A DNA stretch of 64,000 bases. Source: Flavobacteriales bacterium. Lineage in GTDB: Bacteria > Bacteroidota > Bacteroidia > Flavobacteriales_F > PHOS-HE28. The notes under the pieces are model-generated. The model was not told where the DNA came from. It saw only the letters and a program-made list of their open reading frames with translations, and ran no database searches. Within the stretch, counting starts at the first letter, position 1; the number at the start of each line of letters is the position of its first letter. A program made the position numbers and the translations under genes. The DNA is taken from assembly GCA_016710965.1 (NCBI GenBank), contig JADJTW010000006.1, forward strand, positions 1 through 64,000, given 5' to 3'. This document shows, piece after piece, positions 17,536 to 27,027 of the stretch.

Positions 17536-18231
17536 TTACCCCACGGCCAGGGCATCGACGTATTTCCTGACGTAGACCGCTAGCTGCTTCGCCTTGTATT
17601 GCATGATATAGCGCGGGTGCTCCAGCGCGATGATGCTGTCGAACACCTGCAAACGCTCGTTCAACTTCGTGAAGTAGGCTGCGTTCTTGCCCGTGCCGAT
17701 GCAGTAAACCACATCGGTGCGCATGCCGCAGGCCACAAGCATGCGCAGCCAATTCTCCACGAAGGGCGTCACTGCCTCCTCCAGCGCCTTGTCGTCGTAG
17801 TAGTTCAGGTTGATGTGCTTGCCCTGCGGGCCATCCTTCACGAAGCCCAACGGGCAGATGGCATGGACGTAGACCTCGCGGTAGAAGGCTTCGGCGCCGC
17901 CCGCAGCACGGATCATCCGGTAGAAGAAATCACTACTGGGCTCGTGCGTGCGGAGGCCGTGTACCGGTATGCCAAGGTCGCTTTCGCATCGCTTGGTATC
18001 GGTGAAGGAGAGGCCCGTGCTGCCCGCGCCAAGCCTCCCCGGATTGATGCCGAGCATGAGCACGCGCGGCTTTTCATCACTGTAATACTTGCTGTGGAAG
18101 AGCGTGACGATGCGGCGCACCTCATCGGCGTTCGGGCCATTGAAGGGGTCGAGCACGCCTACGCCCTTCGGCAGCTGCACGTCCTTCAAGGAGAAGGAGA
18201 GCACGTGCTGAAGGAGGCGATCAGCGAGCAT
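17536..18231 (-). CDS. SMUG2-type DNA glycosylase (DUF4918)
   Basis: This 231-residue protein fits the SMUG2/DUF4918 family of the uracil-DNA glycosylase superfamily, which removes deaminated bases in base-excision repair. Visible signatures are MLGINPGRLGAGSTGLSFTD (about residue 58) and the distal ALEHPRYIMQYK (about 205). The middle stretch VHAICPLGFV is also typical. It is divergent from the MFS gene by 55 bp. Confidence 0.75.
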   Translation of the reverse strand: MLADRLLQHVLSFSLKDVQLPKGVGVLDPFNGPNADEVRRIVTLFHSKYYSDEKPRVLMLGINPGRLGAGSTGLSFTDTKRCESDLGIPVHGLRTHEPSSDFFYRMIRAAGGAEAFYREVYVHAICPLGFVKDGPQGKHINLNYYDDKALEEAVTPFVENWLRMLVACGMRTDVVYCIGTGKNAAYFTKLNERLQVFDSIIALEHPRYIMQYKAKQLAVYVRKYVDALAVG

Positions 18232-18286
18232 AGGGCAAACCTAGGCGCTTGCCTCCCGCTTGGGCGAACTCGCGACCTTCGTTGCC

Positions 18287-19462
18287 ATGCGTGTGCTCTC
18301 CCGAACGGTCATCGTTCTCTCGCTCATCAGCCTGTTCACGGACATGGCCAGCGAGATGCTGTACCCGGTGATGCCGATCTACCTCCAGAGCATCGGCTTC
18401 TCCGTGGTGCTGATCGGCGTTCTGGAAGGCGTGGCCGAGGCGACGGCCGGTTTGAGCAAGGGATACTTCGGTATGCAGAGCGACCGGCTGGGCCGGCGCG
18501 CGCTCTTCGTGCAATGGGGCTATGCGCTCAGCGCCATCAGCAAACCCATGATGGCGGTGTTCATCGCGCCGCTGTGGATCTTCTTTGCGCGCACCATAGA
18601 CCGCGTAGGCAAGGGCATACGCACCGGCGCGCGCGATGCGTTGCTGAACGACGAAGCAACACCGGCTACCAAGGGTCGCGTGTTCGGCTTCCACCGCGGC
18701 ATGGACACGCTGGGCGCGGTGCTCGGTCCGGCATTGGCGTTGCTCTTTCTCTACTTCCACCCCGAGGACTACGTGCCGCTCTTCTTCATCGCCTTTGCGC
18801 CGGGCGTGCTGGCCGTGGTGCTCTCGCTGCTGCTGAAGGAAAGCCGACACACGGTCGCATCGTCAACGAAGCCCTTCTCCTTCTTCGCTTTCCTGCGGTA
18901 CTGGAAGGAGAGCCCGGCGGCCTACCGCAAGCTCACCACCGGCCTGCTGCTCTTCGCGCTCTTCAACAGCAGCGATGTCTTCCTCTTGCTGCAAGCGAAG
19001 AACGCGGGCCTCAGTGATACCGGCACCATCGGCGTGTACATCTTCTACAACCTCGTGTACGCGTTGGCATCGTACCCGCTGGGCGCACTGGCCGACCGCA
19101 TCGGTCTGAAGCGCGTGTTCCTCTTCGGCCTGCTGCTCTTCGCAGCGGTATACTTCGGCATGGCCGCAGCGCACGGCATCGTGGTGATTGCTGCGCTCTT
19201 CTTCGTCTACGGACTTTACGCGGCGGCCACCGAGGGCATCGCCAAGGCGTGGATCGGCAGCATCGTGCCACGCACCGAAACGGCCACCGCCATCGGCACC
19301 TACGCGGGCTTCCAGAGCATTGCCGCGCTCTTCGCCAGCGCCTTCGCGGGGTGGCTTTGGTTCGCGTTCGGGCCGGAGGTAACGTTCACGGTAACCGGTG
19401 TAGTGGCGGTGATAGTGATGGTGTATATCATCGTGCATGCGCACGCACCGGGACCCAAGTAG
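18287..19462 (+). CDS. MFS transporter
   Basis: This 391-residue protein has about twelve predicted membrane helices and MFS loop motifs (FGMQSDRLGRRALFV between helices 2 and 3, and ALADRIGLKRVFLFG between 8 and 9). Start ATG 18287 begins at the first helix. The conserved TDMASEMLYPVMP near the N-terminus recalls a drug or metabolite exporter subgroup. Substrate is unknown. Confidence 0.8.
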   Translation: MRVLSRTVIVLSLISLFTDMASEMLYPVMPIYLQSIGFSVVLIGVLEGVAEATAGLSKGYFGMQSDRLGRRALFVQWGYALSAISKPMMAVFIAPLWIFFARTIDRVGKGIRTGARDALLNDEATPATKGRVFGFHRGMDTLGAVLGPALALLFLYFHPEDYVPLFFIAFAPGVLAVVLSLLLKESRHTVASSTKPFSFFAFLRYWKESPAAYRKLTTGLLLFALFNSSDVFLLLQAKNAGLSDTGTIGVYIFYNLVYALASYPLGALADRIGLKRVFLFGLLLFAAVYFGMAAAHGIVVIAALFFVYGLYAAATEGIAKAWIGSIVPRTETATAIGTYAGFQSIAALFASAFAGWLWFAFGPEVTFTVTGVVAVIVMVYIIVHAHAPGPK

Positions 19463-19634
19463 TTGCCATCGGCGACTTTCGCCACGCTTTCTGTGGAACT
19501 CAACGGGTGGTGCGGCGCGGGCCGTATTCAGGAAAGGAAGAACGCACATGCTTGGCATGCTGAACGATTCAACAGGCTGTACGCAGACGCGAACACCAGG
19601 ACCTGAGTGACCAGGAGCTGGCCGGGCAATAGCC

Positions 19635-21518
19635 CTACCGTTCCGTGAGGGTGTTGTTCACCAGCCCTTCGTAATGGCGTTGGATCAGCGCTTTCAGTTC
19701 TTGCTCCAGCGCTTCGGCCGTGGCGGTTTCCGTTGTGGCAAGGTCATGTGCGAACAGCGTGTCGATGCGGTAGTCGTAGAGCCCCTTGATCCGTTGCCCA
19801 TCGAACAACAACATGCGGTCGTCCTGGATCAATTGGTAGAGCCCGCCGAGGTGGATGGCGGCCCGGTTCGGACGATCGCGGCGCAAGAGGCTTTGCCCGA
19901 AGGTGCTGATGCGGCCGTCATAGCCGACGAAGTCGAGCACGCTGGGCAGGATATCGAGCTGTTGCGCAACACGCGGGTCCGTGCCATTCAAGCTGCCATC
20001 CGGGGTGAAGAAGAGGATGGGGACAGCGAACTGGCCGGCCGGATTGTGGTACCACTGCGGATGCTGGTTGTACTTGAAGGTGTGATCGGCCGTGATCACG
20101 AAGAGCGTGTTGGCATACCAAGCCTCGCGCGATGCCCGCTCGAAGAACCGACGGATGGACATATCGGCATAGCCGAGCGCCTCGTGGATCGCCTGCGTGC
20201 CTTTCGGGAAGCGACCCTTGTAGCGTGCGGGTATGGGGAAGGGGTCGTGCGTGGTGAGGGTGAAGAAGGCCGTACAGAACGGTTGCGGCATCTCGCTCAT
20301 GCGCTCCGCAGCGAATTGCAGGAACTCCTCGTCGTACACGCCCCAGTGCCCATCGTAGAAGTCATCGTTGCCGAACTCGTCCTTGCCGTAATAGCGATCG
20401 AAGCCGCAGGCCTTGCTGAACGAATCGAACTTGAACTCTCCGTTGAGGCCGCCGTGGAAGTAGGCAGTGGAATAGCCCAGTTCCTTCAGTCGCGTACCAA
20501 GGCCTTCCACCTTGTTGTCGGCATAGGCGGTGTTCATGAAGGCATCGTCGGTGAAGGAAGGGATGCCCGCCAGGATCGCGCAATTGCCCTTGTTGCTGCC
20601 CTCTGCATTGGCAAAGGCGTTGGTGAACACCAGCGAACGGGCGCAAAGCGAATCGAGGAAGGGCATGTACGGCGTTTCGCTGCTGATGGCCGAGAGGTAT
20701 TCGCGGCCGAGGCTTTCCACGATGAGGATCACCACGTTGCGCCGGCGGTCCGCACTGTCGCGTTGCAAGGAATAGCCCAGCGGAGCCAGCCGGTCCATTT
20801 CTTCAGTGCTCATGTACCGGCGCGGCACGAGCGAAGGACCGCTCAATGAGTAACCGAACGTGAAGGCTGAATTGGTGACCAGCGGCGCGAAGGCCACATC
20901 CACGTGGTCCGCCGCATGGGCAGGCGAAAGGCCCTGGTACTGCCAGCCGCCTCTTCCGCACAGGAACAGCAGGCCGAGGACCGGCAGGCTCACGGCCGAT
21001 TCACGCCACCAAGGCACGAGGGAGCCCGGCGCAGGTTGGATGATGCGTCTCCAAGCCACGACCAAGAACGTCATGGAAACCGCGAAGCAGGCCGTGGCCC
21101 ACCAATAACGCAGCATGGTATCAGGCAGCTCGCGCAGGCCTGCCGCTGCCTGCCCCAGCACATCGCGCGTGATCCGCTTGCCCGTGAAACCGTAGAGGGG
21201 CAGGTCCATGCAGCACAGGAAGAGAAGGGATCCGTTCACGACGATGAATAGGGCGAACAAGAGGGTCCTGTACCACCGCGAAACGCGCCAGGGAATGGGC
21301 AGCACCGAGAGCAGGATGAAGGGCGCGTTGGCCACCACGATGGTCATCGCATCGAACCTGAGGCCCTGAACGAACACCTGCACGGCATCGGCCAGCGACA
21401 CGTGCGGGAATGCGCCGGAATGGACGGCGAGGAACACCCAACGGATCGCGGTGAACAGCGCCAGCACCGTACCGAGACGCCAGAGCAACGAGCGCACGTG
21501 ACCGGTGTACCTTCCCAT
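19635..21518 (-). CDS. LtaS-like sulfatase/phosphotransferase-fold membrane protein
   Basis: This 627-residue protein has about five N-terminal membrane helices (residues 15-195) and a large extracytoplasmic alkaline phosphatase-fold domain (about 255-590). Metal ligands are suggested by VILIVESLG, the nucleophile region GSNKGNCAILAGIP, THDPFPIP and FVITADHTFKYNQHP. In LtaS the nucleophile is a threonine; here a serine in SNKG sits in that place. Relatives transfer phosphoglycerol or phosphoethanolamine to envelope polymers. The acceptor here is unknown. A -7 box lies 6 bases before the start. Confidence 0.75.
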   Translation of the reverse strand: MGRYTGHVRSLLWRLGTVLALFTAIRWVFLAVHSGAFPHVSLADAVQVFVQGLRFDAMTIVVANAPFILLSVLPIPWRVSRWYRTLLFALFIVVNGSLLFLCCMDLPLYGFTGKRITRDVLGQAAAGLRELPDTMLRYWWATACFAVSMTFLVVAWRRIIQPAPGSLVPWWRESAVSLPVLGLLFLCGRGGWQYQGLSPAHAADHVDVAFAPLVTNSAFTFGYSLSGPSLVPRRYMSTEEMDRLAPLGYSLQRDSADRRRNVVILIVESLGREYLSAISSETPYMPFLDSLCARSLVFTNAFANAEGSNKGNCAILAGIPSFTDDAFMNTAYADNKVEGLGTRLKELGYSTAYFHGGLNGEFKFDSFSKACGFDRYYGKDEFGNDDFYDGHWGVYDEEFLQFAAERMSEMPQPFCTAFFTLTTHDPFPIPARYKGRFPKGTQAIHEALGYADMSIRRFFERASREAWYANTLFVITADHTFKYNQHPQWYHNPAGQFAVPILFFTPDGSLNGTDPRVAQQLDILPSVLDFVGYDGRISTFGQSLLRRDRPNRAAIHLGGLYQLIQDDRMLLFDGQRIKGLYDYRIDTLFAHDLATTETATAEALEQELKALIQRHYEGLVNNTLTER

Positions 21519-21524
21519 TCCGGG

Positions 21525-21532
21525 CCAAGTTA
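21525..21532 (-). promoter_or_regulatory. Putative -7 box TAACTTGG
   Basis: Read on the minus strand, this TAnnTTnG-type box lies 6 bases before the ATG at 21518, another near-leaderless arrangement. Confidence 0.35.
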
Positions 21533-21626
21533 TCCGTCGGAGCCCGTCAAGGATCGGAATGCACGTGCTTGTGAACGAGCGCCCGGGAACAGCATTCTTC
21601 GATCACCATACGTCCCTTGCATCCCT

Positions 21627-22028
21627 TCACTTCGCTCGCATGCGGTTGTTCTTCGCGTCGTGCGTCACCTCCGCCAGGCCCAATGCTTCCAACAGCGGCG
21701 GCAGGTACACACCGAACCGACCGCGCAAGCCCTTCTTCAATCCGTACCAGCCTTTCACCGGGTTCGTCTCGCTGCGGCCCCAGGCTTCCACCGTGCCTTC
21801 CTTCGCTGGTTTCTGTTCATCGGCGCCGCCCAGGTCCATCCAATCACCGTGCTTCTTCAGCATCGCGTGCAGGTCGTTGATCGCGGATATGTCATAGAGC
21901 AGCACGGTCTTGCCCACAGTGCATACGAGCACTTCCCGGCCGTCCTTTTCATCCACATGCATGGTGTACTCCGCCGTGCCGGGCGGAGTCTTCAGCTTCC
22001 AGGGGGTGTCCTTCGTGCGCTTTTCCAT
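21627..22028 (-). CDS. Small conserved-looking protein, unknown function
   Basis: This 133-residue cytoplasmic protein has no signal peptide. It reads as a compact beta-rich domain (EYTMHVDEKDGREVLVCTVG) followed by a helix-rich C-terminus (YLPPLLEALGLAEVTHD) with many lysines. It is 22 bp downstream of ACR3 and may be the last gene of the arsenic operon, but nothing in it points to arsenic. Confidence 0.55.
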   Translation of the reverse strand: MEKRTKDTPWKLKTPPGTAEYTMHVDEKDGREVLVCTVGKTVLLYDISAINDLHAMLKKHGDWMDLGGADEQKPAKEGTVEAWGRSETNPVKGWYGLKKGLRGRFGVYLPPLLEALGLAEVTHDAKNNRMRAK

Positions 22029-22050
22029 GGGTTGAAAATAATCCCGCGCG

Positions 22051-23105
<1,055 letters not shown>

Positions 23106-23109
<4 letters not shown>

Positions 23110-23525
23110 AGGGCCAGCACGTGTTGCTCCACGAAGCCGATGCAGTAGTGCTTGATCCGGTCGCGCACGCTGCGGAACGCGGCCATGATCTCCTCTTCCG
23201 TGCCCGTTGCCTTGGCGGGGTCGGGGAAGTCCTGGTGGTGCTTCACCGCATTCGTGGGGAACCACGGGCACCGTTCGCGCGCACTATCGCACACAGTGAT
23301 CACATGGTCGAAGGGGATGTCCGCGTACTCGGTGATGTTGTTGGAGGTGTGGTGCGCGATATCGATGCCATCCTCGCGCATCACCGCGATGGCGCGTGGG
23401 TGTAAGCCGTGCGTTTCAACGCCCGCGCTGTAGATCTCCGCCTGCCGTCCGGCGAAGTGCTGTAGATAGCCATGTGCCATCTGGCTGCGACAGCTGTTGC
23501 CGGTGCAGAGTGCGAGGATCTTCAT
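23106..23525 (-). CDS. arsC: Arsenate reductase (thioredoxin-coupled type)
   Basis: This 139-residue protein of the low-molecular-weight phosphatase fold reduces arsenate to arsenite. The P-loop CTGNSCRSQMAHG is near residue 7 and the redox cysteines are seen in TVCDSARERCPWFP (about residues 80-90). The start ATG at 23525 overlaps the stop of the upstream methyltransferase gene (ATGA). The product arsenite would be exported by the adjacent permease. Confidence 0.9.
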
Positions 23526-24157
23526 GGGTTCTTGCGGAAAGCGCAGAAGAGGAAGTTCTGCACGGTGTTGTAGGGTGTTACATGGTCTACGGTGAAGCAC
23601 TTGATGCGCGAGCAGATGCGCTGCAGGCGCGCCACCATCTCGGGTTCGCTGTAGCGCTTCACGCTGATGCCGCTGCATTTCTCCGGACCGTTCTCGCTGA
23701 AGGTGCCAAGGATGAGGAGCCCGCCGGGTCGCAGGTATTCCGCCACGCGGAGGAGGTAGCGCTCCACGGCAGTGTCCGTGGTGAGGAAGTGGAAGACCGC
23801 GCGATCGTGCCACACATCCACGGGAGCGTCCACGACGAAGGAGGTGGCGTCGCCCTCGATCCACTGCACGCTCTCGGCACGCCCGCCGAGGCGCTCCTGG
23901 GCTTTGCGCAACGCGGCGCCACTGATGTCCAGCACGGTGAGGTCGGTGTAGCCACGGTCCAGCAAGTGGTCCACCAGCAGGCTGTCGCCGCCGCCCACGT
24001 CGATGATGCGCGCCTGCTTCGGCACTTGGTACTCCTCCAGCAACGAGAGCGACACCTCGGGCACCGCTTGGTACCAGCTCACTTCCTGCGGCCCCTTGCG
24101 TTCATAAATGCCCTCCCAATGCTGCTTGGCATCGAAGGGTGTTGGTGTGGTCGTCAT
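23522..24157 (-). CDS. Class I SAM-dependent methyltransferase of arsenic operon
   Basis: This 211-residue protein has a methyltransferase fold with motif I RIIDVGGGDSLLVDHLL (about residue 50) and post-motif LRPGGLLILGTF (about 145). It lacks the paired cysteines of ArsM. Such a methyltransferase next to arsC and ACR3 is common in this phylum, but its substrate is not known; the name is by fold only. It overlaps arsC by four bases. Confidence 0.75.
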   Translation of the reverse strand: MTTTPTPFDAKQHWEGIYERKGPQEVSWYQAVPEVSLSLLEEYQVPKQARIIDVGGGDSLLVDHLLDRGYTDLTVLDISGAALRKAQERLGGRAESVQWIEGDATSFVVDAPVDVWHDRAVFHFLTTDTAVERYLLRVAEYLRPGGLLILGTFSENGPEKCSGISVKRYSEPEMVARLQRICSRIKCFTVDHVTPYNTVQNFLFCAFRKNP

Positions 24158-24165
24158 GGTTGGTC

Positions 24166-24186
24166 ATTCCGGGCTTGACCCGGAAT
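24166..24186. repeat. REP-like palindrome ATTCCGGGCTTGACCCGGAAT
   Basis: A palindrome with a short loop, preceded by GTC, lies between the arsM stop and the next gene start. Its core matches the 2123-2141 element in inverted form. Confidence 0.6.
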
Positions 24187-24216
24187 CTCCTTGGTTGTTG
24201 TTGAGGTGCGTAATGG

Positions 24217-25182
24217 TCAGCAGCAGGTGCTATCGATACCACAACCGCAGGTCTCTCCAGTTGCCAGCTTCACCTTCTCGGTGCCTTCCGCGTTCGGCGC
24301 GCAGCATGCTGCAGGGTCATGCGGGGCTGTCATCCCGGACTCTAGCCGGGACGACATCTGCGTTCCGCTGGGTGCGCCGCTCTTGTACGCCGACACCGTG
24401 ATACTGAATGTCCCCGCACCGCTGTCCTTGTACGCCGCTATCTCTTCCACGCTGATGTACTTGGCCAGGATGTCGTCCGGAACAATGATGGCCTTGCGCT
24501 TCTGCACGGTCACGTTCTCGAAGCCGAGGTCGTGGATGATGCCGAGGTAGGCGCTTTCCTGCATCGCGCCCGCCACACAGCCCGCGTACATCTCAGCGCT
24601 CTCTTTCAGCTTCGCGGGGATCTCGCCACGCAGCACCACATCGCTGATGCTGAAGTGGCCACCGGACTTCAGCACGCGCAGCACTTCGGCGAAGGCCTTG
24701 CGTTTGTCCGGCACCAGGTTCAGCACGCAATTGCTCACCACCACGTCCACGATGTTGCTCGTGAGCGGCAACGCTTCGATGTCGCCCTGGCGGAACTCCA
24801 CGTTCTGGTAGCCGAGCTTCTTCGCGTTCTCCTTCGCCTTGGCGATCATCTCCGGCGTGAAGTCCACGCCGATCACGCGGCCATCCTCACCGGTCTCATG
24901 GCGTGCAACGAAGCAGTCGTTGCCCGCGCCGCTGCCCAGGTCCAGCACCGTATCGCCGGGCTTGATGCCGGCGAATTGTGTGGGCAGTCCGCAGCCGAGG
25001 CCGAGATCCGCGTCGGGGTTGTAGCCCTTCAGCTCGCTGTAGTCATCGGTCATGATGTTGTACACCTCGGTGCTGCAGCCGCCCGCGCCGCAGCAACTGC
25101 TGGCGTTGGTGTCTTTGTCCTGTTGTGCGATCTCGGCGTATTTCCGGCGCACCATGTCTTTGGTTCCTTGTGCAGTTTTCAT
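24217..25182 (-). CDS. arsM: Arsenite methyltransferase
   Basis: This 321-residue enzyme methylates trivalent arsenic with SAM. Motif I is LDLGSGAGNDCFVARH (about residue 75), and the arsenic-binding cysteines are in SNCVLNLV and MYAGCVAGAM. The N-terminal ASSCCGAGGCSTEVY and C-terminal CCAPN...CGCGIDSTCC add clustered cysteines. Just before the C-terminal Cys tail, residues encoded by 24329-24353 (SRLESGMTAPHD region) are a translated REP-like palindrome, absent from what one expects of ArsM. The gene follows arsR with a 74-bp palindrome-rich gap. Confidence 0.85.
   Translation of the reverse strand: MKTAQGTKDMVRRKYAEIAQQDKDTNASSCCGAGGCSTEVYNIMTDDYSELKGYNPDADLGLGCGLPTQFAGIKPGDTVLDLGSGAGNDCFVARHETGEDGRVIGVDFTPEMIAKAKENAKKLGYQNVEFRQGDIEALPLTSNIVDVVVSNCVLNLVPDKRKAFAEVLRVLKSGGHFSISDVVLRGEIPAKLKESAEMYAGCVAGAMQESAYLGIIHDLGFENVTVQKRKAIIVPDDILAKYISVEEIAAYKDSGAGTFSITVSAYKSGAPSGTQMSSRLESGMTAPHDPAACCAPNAEGTEKVKLATGETCGCGIDSTCC
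24329..24353. repeat. REP-like palindrome inside arsM
   Basis: GTCATCCCGGACTCTAGCCGGGACGAC has TCCCGG/CCGGGA arms and the GTCAT flank of the intergenic palindromes. It lies in frame within the arsM C-terminus and is translated. Confidence 0.6.
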
Positions 25183-25203
25183 TTGCGGGGTTGTTGTTGG
25201 GTC

Positions 25204-25247
25204 CGATCATGATCGGCCCGTACTGTTGTGGCGCGTCATGACACGCC
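25204..25247. repeat. Palindromes between arsR and arsM
   Basis: A CGATCATGATCG palindrome (25204-25215) is followed by GGCGCGTCATGACACGCC (25230-25247, one mismatch pair). The octamer GCCCGTAC occurs twice around the second one. Role unknown; possibly a REP-like element or a processing hairpin. Confidence 0.45.
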
Positions 25248-25256
25248 CGTACGATC

Positions 25257-25580
25257 CTAGCAGCAGTTTTCGCTCACGTTCGTGAGCAGTTTGTTCATGT
25301 CCTTGGTCAGGGCCTTCCATCCCTTGGGGTCTATGCAGTAGCAGATGCTCGTGCCTTCGATGGTGCCTTGGATCAATCCGGCGTTCTTCAGTTCCCACAG
25401 GTGCTGGCTGATGGTGGCCTGGGCGAGGCCCAGTTCCTCCACGAGCGAGCCGTTGACGCAGGTGCCCTTCTTGATGAGCGTTTGCAGGATGGCGATGCGC
25501 GCCGGATGGCCCAGGACCTTGGCCATGGCGGCCACTCGGTTCTGCTCGGCGGTGAAGAGGTGGTCCTTGACGAGTCCCAT
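25257..25580 (-). CDS. arsR: ArsR-type metalloregulator
   Basis: This 107-residue winged-helix repressor contains the ArsR helix-turn-helix (VLGHPARIAILQTLIKKG, then LAQATISQHLWELKNAGLI) and a wing (GTIEGTSICYCIDP). Candidate arsenite-binding cysteines are C in GTCVNGS, ICYC and the C-terminal ENCC; none sits in the classical CVC recognition helix, so the sensing site differs from E. coli ArsR. It is the first gene of the ars operon and is preceded by two ATCG-N8-CGAT operators. Confidence 0.9.
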   Translation of the reverse strand: MGLVKDHLFTAEQNRVAAMAKVLGHPARIAILQTLIKKGTCVNGSLVEELGLAQATISQHLWELKNAGLIQGTIEGTSICYCIDPKGWKALTKDMNKLLTNVSENCC

Positions 25581-25593
25581 GATGGATCAATAG

Positions 25594-25636
25594 ATCGCAA
25601 TGTTACGATGAAGATGGAACATCGCAATAAGCCGAT
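25594..25636 (-). promoter_or_regulatory. Tandem ArsR operator candidates ATCG-N8-CGAT
   Basis: Two 16-bp sites with ATCG and CGAT half-sites lie 27 bp apart (25594-25609 and 25621-25636). The first is a 12-of-16 palindrome. Both lie just before the arsR start at 25580, where a self-repressing ArsR would bind. Confidence 0.55.
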
Positions 25637-25665
25637 GGAATGATCGTGACGGAACGTTCGCGCGC

Positions 25666-27021
25666 CTACTTCCAGAAAGAGCCCCAATACAGGTCGCGAG
25701 TCTGGTCTTGCCAATGGATGATGGCCTTGCGGTACTGGTCCTGCTGGAACATGTTCAGCTTGATGCCGCCCGCCACCAGGAGGACGAGGGCCATGCCCAG
25801 GGACCAATGCCACTGGAACACGCGTTTGCTCAAATACGCCAGTGGCAAGGCAAGCAGCGCCAACGCGGAAACGAGCGGACGGCAACCGAAACTGCCGCCG
25901 TACCACCATTGCATCCAGGAGAAGACCACGTAGCACATCACCGGTAGGAAGACGACGACCGGCCACGCGTGCGGGCGCGCCTCACGGTCGAAGAGCATGA
26001 GCGCCAGGCCCGCCAGGCCGAAAGCGACCAATGGGCTGTACAGCAGCCATCCCTTCTTGTAGCTGAAAAGACCGTCGATGATGTGCGGGTGCAGGAAGTC
26101 GAATCCTTCGTCGTGGTACGAGTAGTGGATGAGATCGCCCGTTACATGCTTCCAGTAGAGCATCTGCGGCAGGCAGGCGATGATGATGGCAACTGCTGCG
26201 AGTATCGCATGGCCCGGGCGCTGGCGAAGCAAGGCGAAGGAGCTGCGCCAATGTCCGTTGGGCTTGTGATGCCAGAGCAGAGGCACCAGCACCACGAGGC
26301 CATCGACCGGACGGGTGATGAGCGTCCAGCCGATAGCAAGCCCGAGGAGTGCGGCGGTGCGTGCGTTAGGGCGGCGATGCCATCGGTCGGTGAGGTAAAG
26401 CACGGCGGCGAATAGGAAGAAGAGATAGCCGTGGCTCATGCCTGCCGCCAGCGTGCTGTAGTAGAAGAGGTTCGTGCCGAAGGCGATGGCCACGAGCGCA
26501 AGGGTCGTATCGCGTTCCGAAGCATGCTTCCGCAGGAAGGCGCGCAAGAGCCAGAGGCCGAGCGAAACGAAGAGCACGGTGCTGGCGCAAACCGCCACTT
26601 GATAGGGGAGGGTGTAGCCGTTGGCCTCGTAGTGCGCATGCCGCAGCGCATAGGCATGCGCCACCAGGAACAAGGGCAGCTCGAAGAATGCCGTGCCGCA
26701 GGGGAACTTGTTCAGGTCGTGGCCTGTTGCCGGTGCGGTGTGTATGCCGAATCGCACATGCGGGTCATCGGTGTGAATGGCGCTGTCCAGCGCGGCCACA
26801 TAGCCCAGGTCGCGCAAGTCGCGATGGATGATCGCAGCGGGCAGATAGTGGTAGTAGCCTTCGATGTCCCAGGTGAAGACGCGTCCATTGCGCCAGGCCC
26901 CGTGCTTGTCGATCTCCTGCCACGCCGCGTAGGTGAAGAAGAGCACCACGAGGGCACTGGGCCACGGCGTGCTGAAGACCCGCGTGAGCAGTTCCCGTGA
27001 ACGATGCAGGAGGTCGTGCAT
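25666..27021 (-). CDS. Multi-spanning membrane protein, glycosyltransferase-like
   Basis: This 451-residue protein has about ten membrane helices. The first extracytoplasmic loop carries the acidic ITWDIEGYYHYLPA pattern (here FTWDIEGYYHYLPAA), and the layout resembles GT-C-type glycosyltransferases that use lipid-linked sugars. The donor and acceptor are unknown. It starts 6 bp after the lptG stop, so it is probably cotranscribed with lptG and tgt. Confidence 0.6.
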   Translation of the reverse strand: MHDLLHRSRELLTRVFSTPWPSALVVLFFTYAAWQEIDKHGAWRNGRVFTWDIEGYYHYLPAAIIHRDLRDLGYVAALDSAIHTDDPHVRFGIHTAPATGHDLNKFPCGTAFFELPLFLVAHAYALRHAHYEANGYTLPYQVAVCASTVLFVSLGLWLLRAFLRKHASERDTTLALVAIAFGTNLFYYSTLAAGMSHGYLFFLFAAVLYLTDRWHRRPNARTAALLGLAIGWTLITRPVDGLVVLVPLLWHHKPNGHWRSSFALLRQRPGHAILAAVAIIIACLPQMLYWKHVTGDLIHYSYHDEGFDFLHPHIIDGLFSYKKGWLLYSPLVAFGLAGLALMLFDREARPHAWPVVVFLPVMCYVVFSWMQWWYGGSFGCRPLVSALALLALPLAYLSKRVFQWHWSLGMALVLLVAGGIKLNMFQQDQYRKAIIHWQDQTRDLYWGSFWK

Positions 27022-27027
27022 GCGTTC

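Noticed and set aside
25204..25247. Riboswitch or attenuator between arsR and arsM
   Set aside because: Only simple palindromes were seen, with no conserved riboswitch core or U-tract.
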